Notes: generated from the letters alone by a model not told the origin. Positions 1 through 9,100 are shown, counted from the first letter of the stretch. The stretch is DNA of 13,586 nt from Acidobacteriota bacterium (GCA_947478985.1 CANJYC010000019.1:1-13586), one strand, 5' to 3'. Numbers and translations are program-made.

Positions 1-1
1 G

Positions 2-421
2 GGCGCCGTGATCTTTTTTGTCCTGATGTGCCTGCCGACGGTGCCGTACTTCTATTTCCTGGCGCAGGGCGGCGACTGGGAGCCTGGCGTGGTGGCGGCC
101 GGCTATGTGGGGCTGCTGCTGCTGGCCGCGACGGAGATTGCGATCGGGCTGTTCGTCTCGTCACTGTGCGAGAACATGCTGGTGTCGGCGATGTGCACGT
201 ACGGCGTGCTCGTGGCCTTGAACTTTGTCGACACATCCGCGTCGCTCGCGCAGTCGATTTGGGTCGATTTCATTCAGTTTCTCTCCTTCTTCTCGCACTA
301 CTCGGAATTTGCGCGCGGCGTGGTCGCGCTGCGCGACATCACCTATTTCGGTGGATTCCTCGTTCTGGCGCTGTTCCTGACGCAGCGGTCGATCGAGGCC
401 ATTCGCTTCAAGCGCAGCTGA
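2..421 (+). CDS. GldF-like ABC-2 type permease, C-terminal part (5' end outside window)
   Basis: Membrane permease subunit of an ABC exporter. The frame is open from the first bases of the window, so the gene starts upstream and only about 139 C-terminal residues are seen. They are very hydrophobic, with about four membrane segments. The end carries the pattern FFSHYSEFARGVVALRDITYF, then a last hydrophobic segment and a basic tail (RSIEAIRFKRS). This aromatic/RGV/RD pattern before the final helix is typical of GldF and related ABC-2 permeases. The next gene starts 1 nt after the stop and encodes a GldG-like partner, the usual GldF-GldG pairing. The ATPase (GldA-like) would be expected just upstream. 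The substrate is unknown. In Bacteroidota GldFG is associated with gliding, but homologues elsewhere are general exporters, so no gliding role is claimed. Confidence 0.8.
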   Translation, partial: GAVIFFVLMCLPTVPYFYFLAQGGDWEPGVVAAGYVGLLLLAATEIAIGLFVSSLCENMLVSAMCTYGVLVALNFVDTSASLAQSIWVDFIQFLSFFSHYSEFARGVVALRDITYFGGFLVLALFLTQRSIEAIRFKRS

Positions 422-422
422 C

Positions 423-1928
423 ATGAAGCGCTATCTCTCCATCCCCGGCGCGCTGCTGCTTATCGTGGCGTTCATGCGCGCCAGCCTCAACGTGGAGTGG
501 GACACGATCAGCATGTCCCTGGCCGCGTCAGGGGCGGTCATCGTGGTATTGACCGCCGTCTGGAACCGGCGGGAAGTCATCGAGTGGATCCGCGATCCGC
601 GCGGGATCTTCGCGGTCACGACCGGGGTGTCGGTCGCAGCGTTCATTGCGGCGTTGGTGATGGTCAACATCGCCGTCTGGTACAACCCGTGGAGCGTCGA
701 TCTGACTGCCAACGGTCGCAACCAGGTCAGCCAGGGGACCAGGGACATGCTCGGTCGCCTCCGCGAGCCCGTCACGTTGCGGGAGTTCGGACGCGCGTCA
801 GATCCGAAGACGGAACAGCTCCTGCACGGGTTTGAGCGGGAAACGCCGCGCATTCGTGTCGAATTCGCCGACGTGGATCGTCAGCGCGAGATGGCCGTGA
901 AATACGGTGTCATCAAGCTCGGCACGGTGATTGTCCTGGCTGGGGACAAGTTCAGGAAGATCGAGGACCCGAACGAACAGGCACTCATGACCGCAGTGCT
1001 GCAAGTCACGAGCAAAGAGGATCGGGTTGTCTGCTTCGTCACCGGGCACGGCGAGCGCGGGATTGCGAATGAAAGCCCGAGCGGCCTCTCGCGGTTGAAC
1101 GCGACGCTTGAAGCGTCGAATTACCGGACCGAACGTGTGAGCCTTCTCGAGGGAGAAGTGCCGACGCAATGCGCGGCCCTCGTGGTGCCGGGTGCACGCC
1201 AGGAATTCGCGCCTGGTGAGATGGACCGGCTGACAAACTATTTGGGCAGGGCCGGCCGAATCGCATTCCTGCTGGAGCCCGATCCCCTGCCGTCGTTTCA
1301 CGACTGGCTGACCGAGAGGGGAATCGAGCCGCTACCGGGCTCGATCGTCGACGCCAGCGGCGCTGGTCGTTCAGTGGGCGGCGGACCTCGCACGACACTG
1401 GCGCTCTCGTATGGCAGCCATCAGATCACGCGTGGCTTCGAGGTCGCCACCTTGTTTGAGGGTGCACGGCCGCTCCGCATGGTCGAACAGCCGCAGTTCG
1501 GCGGCAAACCGCTCGCCCTTGCGCAGACCGGCGCTCGGACTTTTTCCTCGGTCAGCACGGAACCGGCGCCGACGCTCGATACCGCGCGGGGGGATACGAA
1601 CGGGCCATTTTCACTGGCGGCTGTGACGAGTATTGGTGGCGTCAATCAAGTCGACCAGCAGGTGCGGATAGTCGTCATCGGCGACTCCGACTTCATTTCC
1701 AACGCGTTCGTCGGGCGGCAGGGAAATCGCGACTTCTTTCTTCGCGGTCTCTCCTGGCTCCTTGGTGAAGAAGAGGCCACGATTGTCGCGGTCGACGGAC
1801 GGCAGAACCGGCGTATTGAGTTGACCGAGCGCACCCGCGCACTGATGTATATTATTGACCTTGGAGTTCTTCCGTTACTTCCATTGGTGGCCGGAGTCGT
1901 AGTCTTTATCAGGAACCGTGGGAGATAG
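423..1928 (+). CDS. GldG-family ABC transporter auxiliary protein
   Basis: Complete 501-residue protein. It has hydrophobic segments near residues 7-21, 27-47 and 62-87, a long extracytoplasmic region, and one C-terminal membrane helix (about 474-496) ending in a basic tail. Just after the third segment comes DLTANGRNQVSQGTRDML (about 93-110) followed by LREPVTLREF, which matches the opening of the GldG/ABC_transp_aux family (typically DLTxNxxxSLSxxTxxLL then a Pro-Val beta strand). A second recognisable block is VCFVTGHGERG (about 203-213), the family's TGHGE motif. The start ATG is 1 nt past the stop of the GldF-like permease, which suggests translational coupling. The periplasmic domain probably works with the permease in export or envelope remodelling; substrate unknown. 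The 3' end runs into the secretin reading frame, so transporter and pilus genes may be co-transcribed. Confidence 0.82.
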   Translation: MKRYLSIPGALLLIVAFMRASLNVEWDTISMSLAASGAVIVVLTAVWNRREVIEWIRDPRGIFAVTTGVSVAAFIAALVMVNIAVWYNPWSVDLTANGRNQVSQGTRDMLGRLREPVTLREFGRASDPKTEQLLHGFERETPRIRVEFADVDRQREMAVKYGVIKLGTVIVLAGDKFRKIEDPNEQALMTAVLQVTSKEDRVVCFVTGHGERGIANESPSGLSRLNATLEASNYRTERVSLLEGEVPTQCAALVVPGARQEFAPGEMDRLTNYLGRAGRIAFLLEPDPLPSFHDWLTERGIEPLPGSIVDASGAGRSVGGGPRTTLALSYGSHQITRGFEVATLFEGARPLRMVEQPQFGGKPLALAQTGARTFSSVSTEPAPTLDTARGDTNGPFSLAAVTSIGGVNQVDQQVRIVVIGDSDFISNAFVGRQGNRDFFLRGLSWLLGEEEATIVAVDGRQNRRIELTERTRALMYIIDLGVLPLLPLVAGVVVFIRNRGR

Positions 1929-1977
1929 CTCTATTTTGGGGAATGACTTAGACCGAAACGAAGGCGATGGTAAAACC

Positions 1978-3633
1978 GTGCAGCTGAGGCAATTTCTCGC
2001 GCTTGCGGTGCTAACGGCCGGCTTTTCAGTGGTGGTCATTGCTGGACAATCTCGTCCACTTCAACCACTTACGGTGACGCAGCTTGAGGGCGTGGCCGCG
2101 CGTCCGGCGGTTGGGTCGGCATCGCAGCCCATCGCTGAAAGTCCATCCGGTCAAGTGGCTTCAGGGCAGATTGCCGCGCAGGCGTCCTCTCCGCAGCGGT
2201 TGCCGTCCATGCCCGTGATCCAACTCGACGAGCAGCAGGGCCACCCGGAACTGGACGGGCCGCGGCTGTCGCTGAGTTTTTCGGAGCCGGTGCCGATCAT
2301 GAACATCCTGATGACGCTGGTGCGGGACACCTCGCTCAGCATCATCCCGGCTCCTGCGCTGGCGCAGACGTTCATCGGTGAACTGAAGAACGTCACCCTT
2401 CGTGAAGCGCTCGACATGATGCTGGAGCCGCTCGAGCTTGACTACACGGTGCGGGGCAACGTCATCCGCGTGTTCAAGCGCGAGCCGGAGACGCGGCTGT
2501 ACAGCATTGACTGGGTCATGACTCAGCGTTCGGGCAGCCGATCGTTGGCTGCATCCTCAAGCGCTGCAGGCGGCGGTGCAGGTGGAACCGGCGGCGCTGC
2601 AGGCGGTGGCGCAGGTGGTGGCGGTGTGGGTGGCGGCGGAACTGGCGGAGGCAGCTCGGCGCAGGTGAGCGGGACCGATTCGCCAGATGTTCTTTCGGCC
2701 CTTGAGGATGGCATCAAGGCACTGCTCTCCGAGGACGGGAAGTTCAATCTCGACAAGACGGCCGGGCTGTTGCAGGTGACCGATCGCGCGAGCCGACTCG
2801 ACCGAGTCGAGCAGTATCTGGATGCCGTGATGCTTCGCGCCACGCGCCAGGTGCAGATCGAGGCGAAGATCGTCGAAGTTGAGCTGCGCGAAGAGTTCTC
2901 GGCCGGCATCAACTGGAACAGCATCATGCGGACGCTGGGCAACACGCTCAAGGCGTCGCAGGGAGGCATTGCGCCGGCCACCGGGGGAGGCTTCACCCTG
3001 GCGCTGCAGGCGGGTGACTTCACCGCGCTCCTTAATGCCTTTGCCACGCAGGGTGTCGTCAATGTGTTGTCGAGCCCACGTGTGATGGCGATGAACAATG
3101 AGCCGGCGATCATGCGGATCGGCACGCAGGACGTGTATTTCGATACGACGACGCAGGTAAATGCGCTGTCCGGGGAAATCCTTCAGTCGAGCGTGCGGCC
3201 CAACTCGATTACCGAAGGGGTCGTGCTCAGTGTTACGTCGCAGATCAGCGCCGACGGCATCATTCACATGAGCATCAACCCGAGCATCACCGAAAAGACT
3301 GGTGTGGCGACCTCGCGGCTCGGCGACAACGTGCCGATCATCAGCGTGCGCGAGACCGACACGCTGGTTCGCGTGCGGCAGGGAGAGACGGTGGTCATCG
3401 CCGGGCTGATGCAGGACCGCGCGAGCAAGGATCAGTCGCAGGTTCCGGTCCTTGGCGACCTGCCGCTTGTCGGGAACCTGTTCAAGCGTACCGAGAAGCG
3501 GCGCGTCAAGACCGACCTCGTAATTCTCCTCACGCCGACCATCATGGGGCCGAGCGATCTCGCCACTACCGTCCAGCGCGAGCTGCTGCGTATCGATGAT
3601 GCGCGAAGTGGTGCGGCGCAGAAGATGCGCTGA
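1978..3633 (+). CDS. mshL: MshL/PilQ-like outer-membrane secretin
   Basis: Outer-membrane secretin of a type IV pilus/type II secretion-like system, forming the ring through which a pilus or cargo passes. Start chosen at GTG 1978, which puts a basic-hydrophobic signal peptide (QLRQFLALAVLTAGFSVVV) at the N-terminus. GTG 1918 is also in frame, but it would add 20 mostly polar, acidic residues before the signal. Neither start has a strong Shine-Dalgarno. Numbered from 1978: STN-like domain about 97-169 (FIGELKNVTLREALDMML within it), a Gly-rich tract about 197-226, an N1-like domain about 237-284, and the secretin core about 293-523. Core signatures are QIEAKIVEVE, VVNVLSSPRVMAMNNEPA, GETVVIAGLMQD, VPVLGDLPLVGNLFK and DLVILLTPTIM. 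There is no cysteine, hence no lipobox. About 28 residues follow the core and could contact a pilotin. The MshM- and MshN-like genes downstream favour MshL over PilQ or GspD. Confidence 0.9.
   Translation: MQLRQFLALAVLTAGFSVVVIAGQSRPLQPLTVTQLEGVAARPAVGSASQPIAESPSGQVASGQIAAQASSPQRLPSMPVIQLDEQQGHPELDGPRLSLSFSEPVPIMNILMTLVRDTSLSIIPAPALAQTFIGELKNVTLREALDMMLEPLELDYTVRGNVIRVFKREPETRLYSIDWVMTQRSGSRSLAASSSAAGGGAGGTGGAAGGGAGGGGVGGGGTGGGSSAQVSGTDSPDVLSALEDGIKALLSEDGKFNLDKTAGLLQVTDRASRLDRVEQYLDAVMLRATRQVQIEAKIVEVELREEFSAGINWNSIMRTLGNTLKASQGGIAPATGGGFTLALQAGDFTALLNAFATQGVVNVLSSPRVMAMNNEPAIMRIGTQDVYFDTTTQVNALSGEILQSSVRPNSITEGVVLSVTSQISADGIIHMSINPSITEKTGVATSRLGDNVPIISVRETDTLVRVRQGETVVIAGLMQDRASKDQSQVPVLGDLPLVGNLFKRTEKRRVKTDLVILLTPTIMGPSDLATTVQRELLRIDDARSGAAQKMR
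2566..2655 (+). repeat. Glycine-rich low-complexity tract inside the secretin gene
   Basis: Thirty codons, 21 of them glycine, the rest Ala, Thr, Val and Ser. At DNA level it is a run of degenerate GGC/GGT/GCA units. It lies between the STN-like and N1-like domains of the secretin, so it should act as a flexible linker in the periplasmic vestibule. Such tracts may change in length by slippage. Confidence 0.85.
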
Positions 3634-4514
3634 TGTACGAAGAGTATTTCGGCTTTCTCGAGAAGCCGTTCAGCCTCACGCCTGATCCGAAGTATTTGTA
3701 CGGCAGCGCTTCACATGCGAGCGCGTTCGAGCTGCTGCAGTACGCCTTGGAGCGCCGCGAGGGGTTCGTCGTCATCACCGGCGACATCGGCACTGGCAAG
3801 ACCACCCTCTGTCGCGCCCTGCTCGAGCAGACAGACAAGACGACCTTCACGGCCCTGCTGCTGAATCCGTTTCTGTCGGAGGAGGATCTCCTTCGCACGA
3901 TTCTCCAGGACCTCGGAGTGGTGTCGCGCGGCGAGGATCGCAGCGGGCGCAAGCCGAGCAAGCAGGAACTGATCAGCACGCTTCACGACTTCCTTCTGTC
4001 GCTGGTGCCGCTTCGCGCCCGTGCGGTGCTGATCATTGACGAGGCGCAGAACTTACCGCTGCCGATTCTGGAGCAGATCCGGATCCTGTCGAACCTCGAG
4101 ACGGACAAGGACAAGCTGCTGCAGATCATCCTCGTCGGTCAGCTCAATCTGATTCCCCTGTTGCGGTCGGAGGAACTGCGCCAGCTCGACCAGCGCGTGT
4201 CCATTCGCTATCAGCTGACGCCGCTGAGCGCCCAGGAAGTGGCCGCCTACGTCTCACATCGCCTCCACGTCGCCAACGCGACCAGGCCCGTGACGTTCGA
4301 GCCGGACGCGATCGAGCAGGTGCATCTCTATTCCGGCGGCATCCCTCGCCTGATTAACCTGATCTGCGATCGATCGCTGCTTGGTGCCTTTGCGGCGCAG
4401 ACGACGCGCATCGATGCGGATATCGTCAATGCTGCGGCCGAGGGGCTCGACCTGCAGGTTGCGCCGCGGGTGCGCACCGGATGGTTCAGCCGATTCCGGC
4501 GAAGTGCGGTGTAA
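3633..4514 (+). CDS. mshM: MshM/ExeA-type AAA ATPase
   Basis: Complete 293-residue P-loop ATPase of the ExeA/MshM family. The first residues, MYEEYFGFLEKPFSLTPDP, are the classic start of this family (YYGLxxxPFxLTPDP). Walker A is GDIGTGKTT (50-58) and Walker B AVLIIDEAQN (131-140). A conserved LRQLDQRVSIRY segment (182-193) includes a likely arginine finger. YSGGIPRLINLICDRSLLGA (233-252) matches the sensor-2 region. The C-terminal peptidoglycan-binding domain of ExeA is absent; the length fits MshM. ATG overlaps the secretin stop (TGATG), indicating translational coupling. In related systems these ATPases act with a single-pass partner in secretin assembly through the cell wall. The next gene encodes such a partner. 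Confidence 0.9.
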   Translation: MYEEYFGFLEKPFSLTPDPKYLYGSASHASAFELLQYALERREGFVVITGDIGTGKTTLCRALLEQTDKTTFTALLLNPFLSEEDLLRTILQDLGVVSRGEDRSGRKPSKQELISTLHDFLLSLVPLRARAVLIIDEAQNLPLPILEQIRILSNLETDKDKLLQIILVGQLNLIPLLRSEELRQLDQRVSIRYQLTPLSAQEVAAYVSHRLHVANATRPVTFEPDAIEQVHLYSGGIPRLINLICDRSLLGAFAAQTTRIDADIVNAAAEGLDLQVAPRVRTGWFSRFRRSAV

Positions 4515-4541
4515 TGAGCGTATGCCAATGAGCGGCATCCC

Positions 4542-5636
4542 ATGAGTGTCGTGCTCGACGCGCTCCACCGGGCACGGCAGGGCCGCTCGCCTGTGTCGTC
4601 CACGCGTCCGCCGTCCATCCCGGCGGGATTGCGTGTCGGGACTGGGCCACGTCCGAAAGTCAGTCCACCTCGCCAGGTGCCCTGGGGGCCGCTGATTGCC
4701 CTGGTGCTCGCCGGGGCGGCCATCTGGGCTGGCGTGCAGTTTGGGCCGGTGCTGCTCCGGCAGCGACGCGCCACGACTGCGGCCGCGGCTCAGGCCGCGC
4801 GCGCGGCCGCACAGGCGGCACAAGCCGCGCAGGCAGCCGTCGCGAAGCCGGCCCAGCCGACGATTTCCGACATGCTGGCGCGCATGCAGGAGCCGCAGGT
4901 GATCGCGCCGCGCGCTATGGGCAGACCGACTTCCGCGACGGCCACGCCACAGCGACCCGTACGTCCGTCGGCTCGTGCGGCAGTCGTGCCACCGCCGCGG
5001 CCGCTGCTGGTGGCCACGCCCGCACGGGCGCTCACGGCGGTGCCTTCCGCAGTGGCCACGTCATCCCCAACTGTCGACGACTTCGCGCTCGCCGTGCGGT
5101 ACCACGGCCTTGGCAACTTCGAGCAGGCGCTCAAGCACTATCTTGCCGTGCTCGATCGGGAAGAGTTCAATGTCGAGGCGCGCAACAACCTCGGGTTGCT
5201 CTATCACGAGCGTGGGCTCGTGGCCGAATCGGTGGACCAGTTCCGGCGGGCGATTCTGATTAACCCCTCATACCTGAAGGCGCGCGGTAACCTCGCCGTC
5301 GTCCTGATGAACGCGGGACGCCTTCCGGAAGCCCGTGCGGAGCTCCGGGCCGCGCTGGTCATGGCACCGCGCAATGTCGACCTGCTGGTCAACATGGCGC
5401 TCGTGGACAAGGCCGATCATCTGCCAGACCAGGCGCGCGAGACGCTCATCAAGGCGCTGGGCTATGAACCGAAGCATGCCGTCGCGCACTACAACCTGGC
5501 CATGCTCTATGAAGAGAACGGCGACCTCGCGAAGGCCACCGACCACTACACTGAGTTTCTGAAGTATGCGGGCCCGGAACACGGGGCCTTGCTCTCGGAT
5601 GTTCAGCGCAAGATTGACGCGCTGATGCCGAGATAG
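4542..5636 (+). CDS. mshN: MshN-like single-pass TPR protein (GspB/ExeB-type N-terminus)
   Basis: Complete 364-residue protein. The N-terminus MSVVLDALHRARQGR corresponds to the ILDALxKAExER motif that opens GspB/ExeB, MshN and similar partners of ExeA/MshM ATPases. A cytosolic proline/basic stretch follows, then one membrane helix (about 49-71), a low-complexity Ala/Gln-rich region (about 79-101) and a Pro/Ala-rich periplasmic linker to about 175. From about 180 to 345 there are four to five tetratricopeptide repeats, with blocks such as YHGLGNFEQALKHYLAVL, LGLLYHERGLVAESVDQF and LAMLYEENGDLAKATDHY. TPRs are protein-interaction scaffolds; in MshN-like proteins they probably bind secretin or pilus subunits. 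ATG 4542 follows the ATPase stop by 27 nt. A small inverted repeat (4522-4526 with 4534-4538) just upstream could affect initiation. No strong ribosome-binding site is visible. Confidence 0.85.
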   Translation: MSVVLDALHRARQGRSPVSSTRPPSIPAGLRVGTGPRPKVSPPRQVPWGPLIALVLAGAAIWAGVQFGPVLLRQRRATTAAAAQAARAAAQAAQAAQAAVAKPAQPTISDMLARMQEPQVIAPRAMGRPTSATATPQRPVRPSARAAVVPPPRPLLVATPARALTAVPSAVATSSPTVDDFALAVRYHGLGNFEQALKHYLAVLDREEFNVEARNNLGLLYHERGLVAESVDQFRRAILINPSYLKARGNLAVVLMNAGRLPEARAELRAALVMAPRNVDLLVNMALVDKADHLPDQARETLIKALGYEPKHAVAHYNLAMLYEENGDLAKATDHYTEFLKYAGPEHGALLSDVQRKIDALMPR

Positions 5637-5702
5637 TTCGACCTCGCCGGGTCTTAATCCCCTTCCCGTACTTACAAAAAACGCCACCCGTGGTCGGTTG
5701 GG

Positions 5703-5717
5703 CGACACGACGTGTCG
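5703..5717. promoter_or_regulatory. Perfect 15-bp palindrome, possible activator/operator site
   Basis: CGACACG-A-CGTGTCG has two 7-bp arms that are exact reverse complements around a single base. Its centre (5710) is about 107 nt upstream of the start predicted from the sigma-54-like promoter at 5791-5806, a usual distance for the upstream site of a sigma-54 enhancer-binding protein. No specific regulator is recognised. Confidence 0.4.
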
Positions 5718-5790
5718 ACATTCCGACCAGGCTATGGAACTCTACGGCCCGATCTACGCACAAATTCACACTTCCTAAGCTCTGATTCGG

Positions 5791-5806
5791 TGGATCGTGG
5801 CTTGCT
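5791..5806 (+). promoter_or_regulatory. Putative sigma-54 (RpoN) -24/-12 promoter
   Basis: TGGATCGTGGCTTGCT compared with the consensus TGGCACG-N4-TTGCW has the invariant GG (5792-5793) and GC (5804-5805) exactly 10 nt apart, plus matches at T1, C6, G7 and TTGCT. Mismatches are at positions 4 and 5. The predicted start is near 5817, upstream of the giant secreted protein. A 5-bp inverted repeat (GGCTT 5799-5803, AAGCC 5808-5812) overlaps the -12 element. Confidence 0.45.
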
Positions 5807-5972
5807 TAAGCCATGTTGCCGGATTGACTCAGGTGTACTTGATATGACATTTGAGTCCCTCTGGAGCCATGGTGACGTTGCACACGGTGGCACTTGATCT
5901 TCTGTGAAGACCAGGAAAATCAGTGTGCAACAGTATGGGTTTTCGGTAGGATTTAGGTGAGCTGAGGCACTC

Positions 5973-6116
5973 ATGGACGAGCACGGCATGACAGTAACGG
6001 CCGTCGAGCGCTCCCGACAGTGTTGTTCCCGCGTTGGCCTCGCTTCCGAAATCATTCCGACGTGTGTTCGCGGTTCATTCCAGGTGCAGGCTTCGGGTTG
6101 TGGCCGTGTCTGGTGA
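5973..6116 (+). CDS. Doubtful small ORF (47 codons) in the leader of the giant gene
   Basis: ATG preceded by GAGG at a 5-nt spacing, which is a better ribosome-binding site than those of several real genes here. The product begins MDEHGMTVTAVERSRQCC and has four cysteines overall, with no recognisable domain, signal or membrane segment. It lies between a putative promoter and the start of the giant secreted protein, so it could be a leader peptide. It may equally be chance in GC-rich DNA. Listed for completeness only. Confidence 0.13.
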   Translation: MDEHGMTVTAVERSRQCCSRVGLASEIIPTCVRGSFQVQASGCGRVW

Positions 6117-6149
6117 TCTGATGGCTCCGGCGACGATTAGGTTCATACA

Positions 6150-9100
6150 GTGATGAAAAGATTTGCTTTGATTCCCCTCCTGGTGCTGGTGGCCGCGGTT
6201 TGTGCCGTTGCGCCCGCGGGTGCCCAGGGTCCACCCGCCCCGCCCGAGAGCGCCAATATCCAGAACTGGGATATCTATGCGGCCACCGGAGGTGGCGCCA
6301 ACGGGACGCAGAATCCCGTGGCGTTCGGCGCGCACCCCACGGATGGCACGCTGTGGTTCGTGGCGCAGAATCCCGCGCTTCGCTTGGGTAATCTGAACCC
6401 GAACGCCGCCCTGAACAACTATCGCCAGTGGACGCTTCCGGCCGGCGTGACTGGTACGGCCAATGGCGTGGCGGTCAGTGGCAATGACGTCTGGATGACT
6501 GTCGGCAACAAGGTCATCGCCAAGATTCGCCGTGGCAACGGCCAGGAAGTGTTCCGCACGTTCACTTTGCCTGCTGGACTTGGAACGACTTTGGCCCAGC
6601 GCCTTGCCGTGACCGCGGATGGCCAGTTCGCCTATGTGCCCGTGAAGGCCGATGGCTCAGGCAGCGGTCCCGAGACGAGCATCTACCGGATTCCCAGAGG
6701 TGGGGACACCGTGGGAGCGACGGTCACCGCCACTCGCTGGCTCGTCAACAGCAGTTCCAACATCGACGACCCGCGGCATATCGTGATTGACGGCGCGGGC
6801 ATGGTCTGGATGGCCAATGCTAATTCGCGCGGACGCATTCAGCGCCTTGACCCCACCGCGGTACCAGACGAGTTCGGTATCCCGCCAAACGTAAAGACGT
6901 GGGTGCTTCCGTCCGGTCAACCGCCGTTCGTGGGACTCTTCGTCATCAATGGTCCTGGTGCCGGCACCGGCGCGGCCAAGGTCTGTGCGGTGATGGAAGG
7001 GCAGTTGACCAGCACTAGCGGCAACACGACCTGCCTGGACGTGGCCACCAACACCCTGTCAACGTTTGTCTGCACGAATGGATCGTCGTGCCTGGAACTG
7101 CCCCAGGAACTGGCCCTCAATGCTGCTGGCGATCGCCTGGCTCCGGAGCGGGGCCGCGATCACGTATCGTTCGTCAGCCAGGCGTCGGCCGTGTCGACGT
7201 TCACATTCAATCCCCCGGCGTCGGGCCCGAGCGCGCTCGCTATTCTCTCGTTGAACCTGACCTCGCTTGCCTCCGTGGACAGTGCTGTTGTGACGCCCAC
7301 GACGATTACGGTAACGCCGAGCGCGGTCACCACCGTTGCCGCAGTGTCCGCTGGCGAACCCGGTCACGTGAACTTTCCACTGGGAGTGAACTCACACCCG
7401 CTGGGCATTTCGCCGGCGTCGGCTGATGACGGCACGCCAGGCAGCGGCACCTTCTTCATTGCGCAGTCGTTCTCAGACGGTGTCAATGCCCCGATTCCTG
7501 GCGCCGTTATTACCAAGCTCATTCTTGGGGGCACACCCGTTCCGGCCTTCCAGGTACAGCCGACCGCGCTCCCGTTTACGGTACTCCTCGGCGGCACCGT
7601 GCCGGAGCCTTCCGAGATCGCCGTGTCGCGCTCCGGCGGTGGTGACCCGTTGTCGTGGCAGGCGACGCTGCGGAACCACGCCGCGTGGCTGACGCTCGCC
7701 TCGTCCCCGGAGTGCGCCACTCCGGGATTCACCGCGTGCGGGTCGACGGCATCGCCGGCCACCGGATTGGGCCTCGCCTTCAATCAGGCTGCGGTCAGTG
7801 CCCTGGCGATCGGCACGTACACGGAATTCATCGACATCGTGGACCCGGACGGCATTGCAGCACCCGTGAGCGTGGAAGTGACGCTGTCCGTTGTGCGGCG
7901 CCCGGTCATGACACTGAGTCCGACGCCGCCGGCGAAACTCCACTTCGTCGCCGTGAATACCGACACGGTGCTCCCGGGTGCACTGCCGGTTGTCATCTCG
8001 AGCACCTGCCCGGCTTGCACGCCGGACGAGGCGCTGCTGCACTGGACGGCCACGCTGGACCTGAGCGTCCCCGCGACGCTGACCAACACCGAGACGCTGG
8101 AAACGAGCCGCCAGGAGGCCAGTGGTCCGCGCGCGGAATTGTCCGGCACCGGGCCGGCGATTCTGGAACTGCAGATCGAGTGCCTCTCGACGGACGCCTG
8201 CATTCCGAGCAATCCCGTCGTGATTGAGGGCGCGCTGGTCATCACGTCCAGCAACGCTGTCAACGCGCCGCAGAGCATCCCGATCGAATACGACGTGACG
8301 GATGTCACGCAGGCGCTCGTGATAGACAAGACGGCCCTGCAGTTCAGCGCGAAGCGTGGCAGCACCAATACGCTCACCGACACGATTACGCTGACCAACC
8401 GCGGCGCCAGCGCGCTCAACTGGGGATCGGCGAGTCCCTATGTCAACGACCAGTTCGAAAACAATGCGGACTTCCATCCACCGTTGCCGTCGTGGCTGAC
8501 CCTGTCGCCCAGCCAGGGCACGCTTCCCGCCGGTGGATCCGTGGATATCGTGGTCGCCATCAACACAGCGAACGCGGCGTTTGCTGAGGCAGGCACGTAT
8601 AACGCGACGATTGCGCTGGATGACGATCCGGGCGATTCGCCGCCCGCCGTGGTCGGCGTGGTGGTGAAGATTGTCGCCGGGCAGGTGGCGCTGACGCCTG
8701 CCACGACGTTTGCGGCTCCGGTCACGACCACGGCGGCTCAGGGCGCCGTGGCGACCCACCCGTTCACGGTGTCGAATCCGGCGCCTGGCGACAGCCCGAT
8801 CACCTTCACGCCGCGTGTGGTGATGAACATCGGTTCCGGCTGGCTCCGTGTCGTGCCGGCGGGGGCGGTCACCGTGCAGCCTGGAGAATCGGCCACCTTT
8901 GACGTTGAGACCGATGCGGCCGGACTGGCCCCTGGTGATTACACCGGCCAGGTCATCATTGAGGACCTGACGGCGCGCAATCTGTCACAGACCCTGTTCG
9001 TCGCTCTCCATGTCAATGCGGCCGGGATCCTGACGGTGACGCCATCAACAGTCACCGAGCATGTCATCTACGGTTCGACGACGCCGATTCTGTCGGCGGC

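Larger units (their letters stand above)
5637..6149. other. Gene-poor regulatory interval between pilus-assembly block and giant repeat protein
   Basis: A 513-nt stretch visibly less GC-rich than its neighbours, with no convincing gene. It holds a perfect 15-bp palindrome (5703-5717), a sigma-54-like promoter (5791-5806), a poor sigma-70-like TTGACT (5824-5829), and a 47-codon reading frame of doubtful reality (5973-6116). No intrinsic terminator on the plus strand was found after the MshN-like gene. If transcription starts near 5817, the leader of the giant gene is about 330 nt, long enough for RNA regulation. I recognise no riboswitch class in it. Confidence 0.6.

Noticed and set aside
28..426. 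Plus-strand frame overlapping the permease gene
   Set aside because: It overlaps the GldF-like frame out of phase and gives an Arg/Gly-rich product with no membrane pattern, while the other frame matches the family.
1918..1977. GTG 1918 as the secretin start
   Set aside because: It would put 20 polar, acidic residues before the signal peptide, and the AGGAA before it is only 2 nt away. GTG 1978 preferred, though not proven.
5676..5703. Run of six A followed by a weak hairpin, readable as a minus-strand terminator
   Set aside because: The stem is short and bulged, and there is no minus-strand gene for it to serve.
5824..5844. TTGACT as a sigma-70 -35 element
   Set aside because: No acceptable -10 hexamer at 16-18 nt; the best nearby match is TGACAT at 15 nt, with three of six bases.
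5888..5903. TGGCAC resembling a sigma-54 -24 element
   Set aside because: The GC required at the -12 position is absent (TC instead).
7473..8759. Long open frame on the minus strand (428 codons)
   Set aside because: It lies wholly inside the giant gene. Its product is Arg/Gly/His-rich with no domain, as expected of the antisense of GC-rich coding DNA.
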